64,000 nucleotides of DNA from Fallopia convolvulus (taxonomy: Eukaryota; Streptophyta; Magnoliopsida; Caryophyllales; Polygonaceae). The stretch covers positions 6,515,001 to 6,579,000 of the forward strand of contig OZ024718.1 in the NCBI GenBank assembly GCA_964016875.1. Reading direction: 5' to 3'. Below, in pieces: positions 12,419 to 24,739 of the stretch; position 1 is the first letter of the stretch, and each line of letters starts with the position of its first letter. The notes under the pieces are model-generated. The model ran no database searches. It saw nothing but the letters and a program-made list of their open reading frames with translations, and was not told the origin of the DNA. Position numbers and translations under genes: made by a program.

Positions 12419-12493
12419 CGCGGTTATAATTTGTTTTCAATTTGCTTAAATTAATTACTTTTATAACAGAATAAAAATAATCTTTTAAAAATG

Positions 12494-12566
12494 GACTTCA
12501 TGGCCCAATGGATACGGCGCTGGTCTACGAAACCAGAGATTCTGGGTTCGATCCCCAGTGAAGTCG
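12494..12566 (+). tRNA. tRNA-Arg (anticodon ACG), copy 2
   Basis: Same 73-nt gene as copies 1 and 3 except for one base: GGATACGG instead of GGATAAGG at the end of the D loop. All stems still pair. A T6 run follows within 15 bp as a Pol III terminator. Confidence 0.95.
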
Positions 12567-12635
12567 TATATATATTTTTTCATTTTGATAATATTAGTAG
12601 GTCTATTATATAGTTGAAAAAATTATTCAACAAAT

Positions 12636-12708
12636 GACTTCATGGCCCAATGGATAAGGCGCTGGTCTACGAAACCAGAGATTCTGGGTTCGATCCCCAG
12701 TGAAGTCG
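12636..12708 (+). tRNA. tRNA-Arg (anticodon ACG), copy 3
   Basis: Identical in sequence to copy 1. A CAA motif sits just before the 5' end and a T6 run follows at about 12723. The three copies are spaced 148 and 142 bp start to start with unlike spacers, so only the gene bodies are conserved. Confidence 0.96.
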
Positions 12709-13106
12709 GTTATTTGCCAATCTTTTTTAATAAAACAGCTGCATGATATTGTGCTTTTTATATGAAGGAACAATTAAATACATTCAACTGGGGCCACTGG
12801 GCACTTGCATAAGTCATTCAACAAATTGTCTTCTGAATAGCTATCTCAAATCCACAGTATACCAGTACTCAGAATCTGCAACACCCTGACTCATATTTTG
12901 CTACATGCACTCCATTACAGGAACATTCCACTTTATACATCACTCTTCTTTTCACATTTTACTGAATTACACACATTTAATACAGAAATCAGAGTGCAAG
13001 CAACAAAAAAATTCAGCTCAAACACCCAGAAAATGTATCTGAAATATAGTATAATTATAGAAAAAACCCACAAAATTAAGAGGGTAAAACAACTCAAATT
13101 AAATCC

Positions 13107-15184
13107 TTAGAACAAATTTTTAAGTGCATTAGACTTTGGACAAGGCTCACCCCACAATCTCTTGCCATTATTTCTTTGCTGATGATTATCAGCATCAGTA
13201 TTAACATTAATACCATTATTAGAATTTCCCATCTCTTGATCATCACAAGTTGAAGAAGAGGGTCTGATTGGTTCATCCCCAAAGATCACTCCCTGTTGCT
13301 TTCTTATGTATTCCCACTTATCTTGGAATAGATAGAAGAATGCCATGAAACAGACCTCTACTGTGAAGAGAATTTTCCAAATCTGTGCGTTCTTCGAAGT
13401 CTTCTTTTCGTAGGCTTGTAAGCCTGTGTAAATGTTAATGATTCCTGTTACCAAGATTGTTGTTCCTAGTATCCAGTGCAAGAAGTACCATGATCCTCTT
13501 TTTCTGCTGCCCCTGCCACACAAGTTGGACTGAATCTCAGCAAAGATAACAAATACTACCTCCTTTTATGTATACCTAAATGGTGAATATTAGAAAAACT
13601 TCATAGTACTTTAGCTCGATTAATGTATATGTTAATATGTCAAATGCTGAAATGACATTTTGAAGTATTTGGAGGTAGTATAAGGAAAATGAAGAGCTTT
13701 ATAGTAGAATGAAACTGATGCATACTTAAGAGGTCTCAAGAATCCGACGACAGCTTGAATCCAAATCGCGCAGTAAAGAACAAGGCCAAGTCTTTGGTGG
13801 TTGTTGCTGAAGGAATTCTCAAAGCTTTTGATGGACATAACTGCTCCTGCTGTTGCTAGAAGCACTGATAATATCTGTTAAAAGTAACCATTCATTAGCT
13901 TAAAATATAACAAACAACAATTCAAAATGGTCATCTCAAGAAAAAAAATGATAAAATGAAATGTTATGATCACATATACTTTTTTTGCTGTCTCTTTGCA
14001 TTTTTAATGTTCTTGTTTTTGGCTAATTGTCTAGTGAAAATTTTATGTAATGATTTTCTTTCTCTTCCTAACTAAGCCTTGATGATTATTGTGTATTAGT
14101 TACTGCATTGTGTGCTGCCCTCTCTCACTGCAAAGCTGGAATTGAGTACTAATATTTTATTAAGCACCAAGCAAAGAGAACCCTATTCCCATAATTAGTT
14201 CTTGAAACAATTCGAGCCAATCCATGTGCATAGGATTCAATGCTTAATTATACACCTCACAATCTTAAAAGGGTAGTGTAAGTGTATTACACATCAAAAG
14301 TGAAAGGTAAAGGTAAGAAAAAAAAGTTGGAAGGATTAGTATCTAATTAATGTCAAATTGTCTATGAAAAAGCATCTTTATTAATTGTCTTATCATTAAG
14401 CTAATGAACTAGAGCTGTCAATTTTAAACATCAGATAAAGTATAGACAAAAGTAACAAATTTACAAACCCACTACAACCACCTCCACTATAGATGGTGGA
14501 GGCCGATTTACTCGCGCCACCACTGCCACCAGTCTACCACCAGCCCCGGAAAACAGCTAAACAGTTAAGGGTTCGTTTGGATTGCACCTTGCTTATGATG
14601 CAAGATAATGCACTCTAATGTGCAATCCAAACGAACCCTTAATTTAAATGAAAGATAGTGAAAGAGGCAAGTAATTGTATAAACCTGTAAGATGAGGTGG
14701 AAGTAGTAAAAGAGCTTTAGTTTTGTAGCAGATATTTGTCCTGATCTGCTGATGTTTGTGTTTGACATTCTGAGAATGAGAATTCCTAGAGGCATTAGGA
14801 AACCAAGAGAAGCCCAAAGTAGGAGCCCATGAAGTGTCATATCAAATCTCATCTGAGAGCTCAACTCCTTCATCTTCATTCATAAATAACATAAATTTCA
14901 CCAAGAGAGCAAGTGCTTATCAATGGGTTGAAGTCATAGAAAATTGGAAATAGAAGTGAACTATCCACTTTGGAAAGCACAAAATTGAGAATATATATGA
15001 AAGTAGAGAAATTTACCTCTGAGTTGTACTTGGGCTTGATATTCATATGAATGAGTGAAGTATCTTGCTGTGATTCATGGAGTTCTGAGCACCCAACAAA
15101 GGGAAGAACGTGGGTGAAAGAGAGAGCAATCCAAGTGAGAAAAATGCTAGTGTAAATCCTCTTTGTGATAAGCATTTGGCTCAT
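13107..15184 (-). CDS. cytochrome b561 domain-containing protein
   Basis: Ascorbate-linked transmembrane electron-transfer protein. Four exons on the minus strand: 15184-15017, 14873-14685, 13874-13726, 13512-13107. They splice in phase to 303 residues. Residues 1-31 are a signal peptide or first membrane segment. The b561 core has membrane helices with the four heme-ligand histidines: His71 (LHGLLLW), His115 (YYFHLIL), His145 (NNHQRLGL) and His181 (FLHWILG). The conserved GFLRP and INIYTGL motifs are present. There is no DOMON domain before the core, so it belongs with the short plant proteins that carry a signal plus b561 only. The hydrophilic tail (from about 220) is Asn-rich and unconserved. 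Intron 2 carries a 78-bp foldback element. Confidence 0.9.
14565..14642. repeat. 78-bp perfect foldback (micro-MITE) in intron 2 of cytochrome b561
   Basis: Inverted arms of 23 bp without mismatch (14565-14587 and 14620-14642, starting TTAAGGGTTCGTTTGG) around a 32-bp loop. The GGGTTCGTTTGG terminus with TTAA/TAA at the border resembles PIF/Harbinger-type MITEs. Confidence 0.7.
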
Positions 15185-15216
15185 TTTTCTTTCAAAAGAA
15201 GAAAGTTTCTTGCTGT

Positions 15217-15228
15217 TTTATATATATA
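15217..15228 (-). promoter_or_regulatory. TATA box of cytochrome b561
   Basis: TATATATATAAAA on the minus strand, only about 33-44 bp upstream of the first ATG (15184). Transcription would start very near this ATG, so either the leader is tiny or translation begins at Met4. Confidence 0.45.
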
Positions 15229-15257
15229 GAATTATTACTCTTGTGTGAGAGGATAAA

Positions 15258-15316
15258 AGACTCTAAGACCCTGCCCGAGGCAGGTCTACATTGGGTTGGT
15301 GTTGTTGTTGTTGTGG
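15258..15316 (+). mobile_element. short TTG-tailed retroposon fragment with target-site duplication
   Basis: A 59-bp body ending in (TTG)5, flanked by the direct repeat GAGAGGATAAA at 15247-15257 and 15317-15327. The flanking repeat shows insertion by target-primed reverse transcription; the body is a severely 5'-truncated SINE or RTE LINE. Confidence 0.65.
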
Positions 15317-15329
15317 GAGAGGATAAAGG

Positions 15330-16888
15330 AGCCTTCTTTGTAGAGGCTAGAAGGAGTTACACTATTTTTATAATGATGAGATTATAAAAACTGAATGTAA
15401 TTTGCTTTAGCTTTCTGTTCTGGTATTATCAATGATTAAATACGTAAAGAAGTCTATAGTGAAAGATTGCATCCACCTTTTACTGATCCTGAGTTGAAGA
15501 ATGTAAATAAGATTTGTATATTTCAGTTTTGATAACTTTATATTTATCTATGTACTGTATTGATTACTAGCACACTGGCATACATTAAAATAAAAAGCAC
15601 TCAATCATACAAGGGTGGGTGATGAAGATATACAAGCTTAACTTCAGCTTTCTATTTTGTAATGATCATGTCTCCAAAAAGAACTAGAGGATCATGCATT
15701 GTTACACAAACCCATCTTTTTTTGGGTTGGGTGTGTATGTGTCAAATAAATTAATTCTCTGTTACTAGAAACCATTATCTTGATCATTTTGTTTAGTGTG
15801 TTAATTAATGCAGGAAAAGCTCTATGTTGGATACAAGCTTTCAGCAAAAAGAATACCAAAAAGATGACTTCTCCTACACATGCTAATGAGTTTAGATTGT
15901 GTGTGCTTTTTTTCATTTTGTTCTGAAAACAACCAGACCAGACAAAGGGATTTGAGGGTAATGGGTAAGTGGGGATAAATGAGGAATGCACTTTCTAAAT
16001 AAAGATGGCTGCTTCTGACATTCTTTTGGTTTTTTGCAATGTGTATGTAATGTTTAGTGCCCTATTGGCAGAATACACTTAGAATACCTTTATTTTTTCC
16101 ATTTTTTTTTGGTTATGAGGAGAATTGACTCTTCATCTAATTAGGATGGGTCTACAAGATGGAATTGCTGAATTTTTACAAAAGTCTGTTGTTTTTATGC
16201 AAATTTTGAATCACTTGGTGGCATGATTATGTTTATTCAAAAGGCATGAATTAATAAAGCCCCCTTAGCTAGATAAGACTTAGATCAATCATGAACATTA
16301 AAACCATTAACAAAATATTTTCAATTATCTTGTAGCTTGAGAAATCAAATGACAAATAAAAGTTCAGCAAGTATGTCTTAAAGATGATCATCAAAACTGA
16401 TCCATCCCAATATTTCCTTTTTAAAACTTCACATGAACTTGTATCTTCTTTCTAAACCATAACTTGTAAACAGAATTAGAATTAGGGCATAAACATAGAA
16501 AATTTTGAAAAAATGAATACAATTTGTAAAATAGGAAAATGGAGCATGGAGAAATTTTCTTCATAGATTGTCAACCACTGAACCACACCAGCAAAACCCA
16601 CCCACTATTTTACATTTTTTTCTCTGAACACTCTTTAAAATTTCCTTACTGGTGTTGGTGAGTGTCTTCTGGACCCACCATGGTAGTGGAATGTATGATG
16701 AATATGAGGACCTCTTGCCTTAGCAAATCCATGGGCAGATCTCACAGCCACAGCTATATTCGATCAAACACTTTAATTTGTTTCACATGGAAAATAACTT
16801 ATACATATAATATGATATCAACTCTTTAATTCTAAAAAAATGTTAAATATTTGATTAATCATAAAAGAGAAAGAAGTGTTTAAGATTA
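15330..16888. other. AT-rich intergenic region
   Basis: About 1.5 kb with no convincing gene, tRNA or element boundary on either strand. Confidence 0.5.
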
Positions 16889-17106
16889 GGGGCTCGTTCA
16901 GCACTAGCGGAAATTTCGGAGCGGAAAGGCATCAAGCTCCGATCCTTCTTTCCCATTCGATTAGCGGGAGTGGCTTTCGACATCAGAATTCTGCCAGCTT
17001 GTCCTCGATATGCTCCCCCTCGTCTTCCCAAGCTTCTCTAGATTGTCCTCGCTAGCTTGTCTCGGATAGATCTGTCCCACTCCGCTTATCCCAGCCGAAC
17101 GGGGCC
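16889..17106. mobile_element. degenerate MITE-like element
   Basis: A 218-bp GC-richer island in AT-rich DNA. Its ends are related inverted repeats: GGGGCTCGTTCAGC at the left and, reading in from the right, GGCCCCGTTCGGCTGGG. Both carry the CGTTC(A/G)GC motif common to plant hAT and PIF MITEs. No exact target duplication remains. Confidence 0.5.
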
Positions 17107-19241
17107 TAGGGTGTTCAAGCATAAGTGAAAATAGGGCTTTGTTCTAGTCTTTTAGAAGAGAAGAGATCCGGCTTGGCTACAAGTTAGGTTAATTAGTTTT
17201 TGTGCATAATGTAACTAAAGTTCATTGCATGTAACTTTTATATGCATCACAATGACATATTGCATACGAAAACTTGTTTTTTTTTTTTTATTTCATTATG
17301 CATGCATGTGGCCATCTTTTCGAAGACTACGTATACGGTATACCTAAGGTTCTTGTCAATTCAAATTTTCTTCTAGATGATGGAAAAGCTAAATAATGCC
17401 TTAATGGCCAACATCATGTGTATATGTAATGTAAAAGGGATATCATTTTCAATTCAAAAATTACCTGTCTTCTTACAACTCTTTATCAAATGCTTTGGTT
17501 GGTCCATGTGAATGTAACAACTAACGAGGAAAGAATATAGTGCTTATTGACAATCCTAACAATGATTACAGGGTTGATCGAGTTAATTGAAATGGGCCAT
17601 CAGTTAGTTAAACAGACTAATTAGCAATAATCATGCAACAGCTAGCTTGGATTTCAAAAGGCTTTAGACTTTTTGGCTTGGTCTCTAGTAAACTACTTCA
17701 TGATTAATATATATGGTGAACATGCATGTGTTTTTTTCTCTCCTTTATGTCTATAGCAAGGCCTTCACTCAATTAAACCACATTAAAATCAAATAGAAAT
17801 ACTTGCAATATTAAAAGTGAATTTAAAATTTCAATTTGTTAAACGAGAATCTTTTAATATCAATTCTTGCATAATTAAAAGTGAATTTAAAAATTTTAAT
17901 ACGTTAAACGAGATTCTCATAATATCAATGTGGAAGGTTCTCTAAGATCATGAAAGTTTCAAAAATGTAACATTTATCTAAACCTATCATTAGTATTATT
18001 TTTATTGAGATGTCAACTTCACTTTTAAACATGTAAACATATGATCCATGTCTATTTAAAATATTATGATTGGCTAAAATTTAATTGAGAACGTTTTGAT
18101 TGGTTGAATGAATCCCACATAGCTAATTAATTTATACATATTATCTTTTTTTTTATATTTTTTCATAATTATTTAAAATATCACATTTTGCCTATTAATT
18201 TAATTCATAATATCAATAAAATAATTATTATTTTAAATGATAAGGATATAAAAAATAGTTTTGTGATTTTAAATATTTATTCAAAATATTTTATATTAAG
18301 TATTTATAAGATTATTTGTAAAAATTGATATATTTGAAAAAAAATATTATAAATATTTCTTAAGAAAACACATACAAGAAAACAGAAATATATACTAGCA
18401 TATTTTATTTTCACTTGTTTTTTATGACTAGACCACCCCGCCTTGTAAAATATGCTCCCAACAAATAAGGGTGGTATCTTGAAGTATCCATTTTATTCCA
18501 AAAGAAACTCTCTAGTTATTTTGTCAATTTGATTTCAGACTCTTTTGGAAGAAGGGGACTTTTCATTTAAGTAACTAACTTTGAATGTATGATTTGCCCA
18601 TATATTGGATAATGAATTTGCTTTAATAGTTGTTTTGTGTTTAAGGAATCGATCAAATCTTGAAAGATACCAATACAAACTCTTCCCTACACTCATGGTC
18701 ATGGGACATGACAGATGCCAGGAGTTGAGCATTTTAGAAATGTTAGTAAACTTGAAAGGAGCTTTTTAATTCTCTTATGGTAGTTAATAGTTCTTTTTTT
18801 TTTTTTGAAACAGAATTTGTTAAAAACCTGCCCTAAACCAGAATTTGTTATGAAAAATTATAATGTGATTTATAGATATTGATTTGACAAAGCATTAGCT
18901 ATTAATTAAATCGCCTTCTTAGATAGAGGTTCGATATTCCAGTGATGACTGATGAGGTTGAACTCTTCAGCAGTCAGATTGTGCACGGCTGCTAACAACA
19001 TTGCATCCAAAACAATCTAAAACGAACAAAATTTGGGGAGTCTGAAAATCAAGTGCAACCAACATATCAATGCTCATAAAATGTGGGGTCTCAGTAAAGT
19101 CAAAAATCCTTAAACAAGAAATGTCATCAAACAACCAAAAACCAATTTCATCAACGTTTAAGCTACTAGGCAAAACTTCATCCATCTAATTGCGCCGCTC
19201 AATTTGCTCGACTTATCCAATAATTAACTGAGAAAGAGACC
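17107..19241. other. AT-rich intergenic region with one 65-bp tandem repeat
   Basis: Holds a two-copy tandem repeat of about 64 bp (about 17802-17930, sharing AAAAGTGAATTTAAAA and GTTAAACGAGA). Otherwise I see no gene. A 72-codon open frame at 18967-19185 (-) has no family motif. Confidence 0.5.
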
Positions 19242-20996
19242 TTACATAAACAAGTTAGGTCTAGATGCCTTGTAAGTAGTCTTGAGCTTCCTGGTGGGTG
19301 GCCTGATCTTCCTCAACACCAACGGGAACTTGATCTTTGAGTTGTGGAACTGCTTGGTGCTCTCTCTCTTGCAGAGCTTGGCAGGGATGATGGCCGTCTT
19401 GATGATCTGGATGCACGGAAACCTCACCCTGTGACGGGAGGCCATCTCAGTGTACATCTGATGAACAGCGCCGTTCATCGTGGTGCAACGGTACTCCTTG
19501 TACATGTTGTGATACCCAGTCCTGCTCTGATACCGCAGCCAGATACCATAGTTCTTGATCTTTGTTGGGTTCTTCTCAAAAATCTGTCCAGAAAACAACA
19601 GTTTTTAAAGGAGAAAAATATGCAATAAGGAGTGACTTTGTCGAAGAAGGCTTGTTGTTGCTGTCTTTAAAACTAAAACCTACTCAATAGTACTTTATCT
19701 TTCATCTCAAAGATACGCTAAACATTTCAATAACAACCAAAATAGTGCGTAAAGCCAATTAACTAAGATATGCAGAGCTCTCTTACAAGACACTGAAATC
19801 GGCAAGAAGACCAAAAAGGTACTACACCAGAATGGAATGTAAGCATCAAAATATAGATTCAATTAGAGAGGCCCAAGAAGCAAAAAAAGGAGTATCTACA
19901 CTATGGAAAGTCAGAAAGCACAAACACAGAGACGCCAGAATGAATCCAGATTGATCATTGACAACACTACAGCTAAAATGCATGGCTAACAAAAAAAGAA
20001 GAATGCAGGCTATGCAGCTTATAAGTTATAATCACAGTGATAAAAATAAAGGACTATGAATGTCATCATCACTGCAGATTTCTTACAAGACAGAAAGAGT
20101 TCTAAGGATGTGCAATATGATAACGAAAAAGCAAAGGCATGGCTATATGATAACTAAAAAGCAAAGGCATGTCTCTAAAGAAGTTTAATATGACCAAAAT
20201 TTAAATCATAATTTGAATAATCAGACGAACTAGTAAAAAATCTTTAGAACTCTTTCAACATAATCAAAGGCATGTCTAAAGATGTTCAATATGATAACAA
20301 AAAATCAAAGGCATGACCAAAACTTATCACTTATCAACATAGGCGTCTAGCATAATAAGGACTAGCCAATTTCAACGTGATCAAAATCTCGTTGTTCATA
20401 TTGCCACAATATCAATGGCATATATTGTGTTTCAATAACATTAAGTAGAAAACATAACTCGATTATTATAAGCAATTGTCCTAAATCTTACAATAACAAG
20501 CGAAGGCATGGCTTTTTATCAAATGTTTAGAATTCATTCAGAAGAATGAGAGAAGAAAGTGAATAGATACCTCGTTGATGGTAAGAATCTGTCCGTTGCT
20601 CTTCTTCACCTTCTTGAGCTTCCTCAGGAAGTACCTAATGCAAATCAAATCAAGAAGAATCAACGCCGAAGCAAAAACAGAAACAATCTAAACGTTAAGG
20701 GATGAAACTCATATAAGCAAATGAACCAAAATTGAAACACATACCAGAACTTGGACTTGGAACGAACTTCATTAGTAGCCCAAAGCTTCATCCTGTAGAT
20801 TTTGGGACGCTCATCCTTCTCAGTTGGGAGAGCTCTGCCGACCACTTGGTACTGGTGAAACTGATTACACAAAAGTCCATCGAAAACCGAATAAAATCAG
20901 AAACAAAGAGCAAACGGGAACAGGATATGAATTCAAAACCCTGAGATTGAAGAGCAACAAGAAATATTCAAGATCACTTACCCTTAGCTGCTCCAT
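19242..20996 (-). CDS. RPL18A: 60S ribosomal protein L18a (eL20), cytosolic
   Basis: Structural protein of the cytosolic large ribosomal subunit. Four exons on the minus strand: 20996-20982, 20860-20745, 20634-20571, 19583-19242. They join in phase to 178 codons plus stop, the same length as plant L18a proteins. Conserved phrases are FHQYQVVGRALPTEKD, KIYRMKLWATNEV, GIWLRYQSRTGYHNMYKEYR, MASRHRVRFPCIQIIKTA and the terminal RPNLFM. The first exon encodes only MEQLR, and the first intron after five codons is typical of plant ribosomal protein genes. MEQL differs from the usual MxTF start, but the splice donor (AAGG/GTAAGT) and leader are good. Promoter has telo-box and site II elements. Expected to be a constitutive housekeeping gene. 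Confidence 0.96.
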
Positions 20997-21088
20997 TTTC
21001 TCGAAGATCTCTCCGCGCTCTCTCCCTCCCGGGGTCTCTCCGTCGTTCTCAGTGTGTTTAGAAGCGGAAGCTAAAAAAGGAGGAAAGC

Positions 21089-21178
21089 TAGGGTTTTTTG
21101 GTCGATCTTAATGTAAAGACGATAGACGAGGAGAAATGAGAAATGGGCTCTTATTTTGGGCCTAGCCCGTATAGCCCA
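21089..21178 (-). promoter_or_regulatory. ribosomal-protein promoter: telo-box plus three site II elements
   Basis: On the minus strand, AAACCCTA (telo-box, 21089-21096) lies about 95 bp before the ATG. TGGGCC/T-type site II motifs occur at 21144-21149 and 21157-21162 (plus orientation) and 21173-21178 (minus). This pairing is the known signature of growth-regulated plant ribosomal protein genes. Confidence 0.75.
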
Positions 21179-21179
21179 A

Positions 21180-22160
21180 ACCAATACATATATACTAAGC
21201 CGCAAATGTTAACATACCCATGGCTGTCCAAATGGCCTGTAATCCATAACCGGGTCCGGTCCGAACATTTATGGGTCGGATAACGAATCGACAATTTCAT
21301 AACCCTCTCTAGACTTTAAAGGCAAGAAGACGAAAAACAAGCCGAAAATCTTCAAGACTTTAGATCTAGTGTTTTGAAAGCCACCATAATCCAAACCCTA
21401 GAACATAACTTGAGTTTTTGTTTTCAAAATCAACGCTCGAGATTCTGGATATGAGCTTGAGAAACTAGAGGACTTCGAAACTTAAATCCTAGCTCGAGAA
21501 AGCCTTATAACCTCTTATATCAATTTTTAAACACAAGAAATCAAACGAGACAAAAGTGAGAGAACATAAATATGAAAAACAAGATTTGTATTAAGTATTT
21601 TGAGGCCTCGAATAGAATGTCAAAGCTCACAAGGAGGAAGATAACAAGGCAAAAAGACAGAAGCAAACGAATGCAATAGAAGAGATCCAATGTGAGAAGA
21701 AGCACAGATTTGTTATCACGAGAGAATGAAGATTATCCTAAATCGAATCAACCACGAAGGGTCTCCAATGTACTTATCTCAATTTCGTCTTAGTTTGGAT
21801 TGGGGAGGATCTCTAGGTGATCATCGGTGTCGGAGCTCTAAGAAGGAGGCTCTCACAAAACGCTAAAAATCCTAGAATACCAGAAAATCTCAACCCGAAG
21901 CAACGAGGGTTATGAAGAGAGCTCACTCAGTAATCAAAACTCACACATACATTACATATTCCAATCCACACATACAAACCAAACATGGGATAAGCTTACA
22001 AATGCTCTACAACAATTTTTATTGATTTAAAAGACCTTCAATATTTTGCCCTTTCTTTTATCTTTAAATCCATTGTTGACATAATGTGTGATTTTGAAAC
22101 GTTTAATTTTCCATTACAAGAAGGCAATTGAAGCATTAATGCAAATATCAAACACTGAAT
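21180..22160. other. intergenic region, nothing recognised
   Basis: About 1 kb of moderately AT-rich DNA between the L18a promoter and the RTE LINE; no coding pattern or element ends seen. Confidence 0.45.
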
Positions 22161-22162
22161 CC

Positions 22163-23081
<919 letters not shown>

Positions 23082-23082
23082 G

Positions 23083-24720
23083 AACAACTACTCATTAACA
23101 ATTGAACAACTACAACAATGAACAACTAATACCTAACAATGAACAATTCATCTCTCGCGTCTATATAAGCGCTAATCCTAAACTTTCTCTCTAATCTAAT
23201 ACATATTGAACAATTAAGAGATTGCAAATGAACAAGTAATGTATTTATCATGAACAAGTACTATTATATTGAATAATTACGTCTCTCTACATCTCAACAA
23301 CTACTCATTTACAATTGAACAACTATAACAATGAACAACTAATACATAATAATGAACAATTCATATCTAATTTTCTCTCTCCTTAATATCATTCACGTCT
23401 ATATAAGCACCGATGTTAAAATTTCTCTCTCCTCTAATATAAATTGAACAACTAAGATATTGTAAATGAACAAGTAATGTAATGATCATGAACAATTACA
23501 ACTACTTATTCGCAAATGAACAACTACATACACTAAACCCTAAACAAAAAATACTAAACCCTAAAGCCTAAATAGTAAACCCTAAACTCTAAATAGTAAA
23601 CCCTAAACCCAAAATAATAAACCCTAAATAGTAAACCCTAAATCCTAAAACATAAACTATAAACCCTAAACACAAAATACTAAACCCTAAACCCTAAATG
23701 ATAAACCATAAATAGTAAACCCTAAACCCTAAAATACTAAACCCTAACCCCTAAATAGTAAACCCTAAACCCTAAACTATAAACCCTAAATACTAAACCC
23801 TTAACCATAAACCCTACATCATAAATATTAAACCCTAAACCATAAACCCTAGGGTAGGGTTTAGGATTTAATATTTAGGGTTTAGTGTTTAGGGTTTAGT
23901 ATCTTAGTTTTTGCTATTTAGGATTTAGGGTTTAATATTTAGGGTTTAGGGTTTAGGGTTTAGGGTTCATTATTTATAGGTTAGGGTTTAGGGTTTATGT
24001 TTTAGGGTTTACTATTTAGGGTTTAGGGTTTAGTAGTGTGGGTTTTAGGGTTTGTTGTTAATTGTTTAGGGTTTAGTATTTAGGATTGTAGGGTTTAGTT
24101 AGGGTTTAGGGTTTAGGGTTTAGTAGTGTGGGTTTTAGGGTTTATTGTTAATTGTTTAGGGTTTAGTATTTAGGATTGTTTAGTTTAGTTTAGGGTTTTG
24201 GGGTTTATTATTTAAGGTTTAGGGTTTATTATTTATCGTTTAGGGTTTATTATTTAGCGTTTAGGGTTTAGTCATTTGGGTTTTAGGGTTTAGCATTTAG
24301 AATATTGTTCATCATTATATTAGACAGTACTTGTTCATGATAAATATATTACTTGTTCATTTGCAATCTCTTAATTGTTCAATATGTATTAGATGAGAGA
24401 GAAAGTTTAGTATCAACGCTTATATAGACGCGAGAGATGAGTTGTTCATTGTTAGGTATTTGTTGTTCATTGTTGTTGTTGTTGTTCAATTGTTAATGAG
24501 TAGTTGTTCACCTGTAGAGAGACGTAATTATTTGCGTAAATTATTGTTCATCCATAATATAATAATACTTGTTCATGATAAATACCTTAGCTGTTCATTT
24601 GCAATCTCTTAATTGTTCAATACGTATTAGATGAGGGGGAAGTTTAGCATCAGCGTATATATAGATGCGGGAGATATTATAGGGGAGAGAGAAAAGATAT
24701 GGATAGATTTATTAGATTTT
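23083..24720. repeat. 1.6-kb palindrome: about 215-bp units flanking telomere-like CCCTAAA / TTTAGGG arrays
   Basis: The left side has two head-to-tail copies of an about 215-bp unit (from 23083 and from about 23298, each beginning AACAACTACTCATT). The right side carries two copies in the opposite orientation (about 24300-24513 and 24514-24720). Between them lies degenerate CCCTAAA repeat (about 23535-23855), then TTTAGGG repeat (about 23856-24300); the turn is at the motif AACCCTAGGGTAGGGTTT. Each 215-bp unit contains a TATA-like CTATATAAGC followed by a CT-rich run and repeated GAACAA motifs. No coding capacity. Confidence 0.85.
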
Positions 24721-24739
24721 CTTTTAATTCAAAAAAAAT

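Noticed and set aside
18967..19185. 72-codon minus-strand ORF
   Set aside because: No recognisable domain, no promoter, downstream of and unrelated to the L18a gene.
20100..20340. Repeated AAGCAAAGGCATG phrases in the L18a third intron as a CRISPR-like or regulatory array
   Set aside because: Spacing and sequence are irregular; consistent with simple intronic duplication.
23535..24300. True telomere or telomere-fusion site
   Set aside because: Repeats are highly degenerate, and orientation (CCCTAAA then TTTAGGG) is opposite to an end-to-end fusion.
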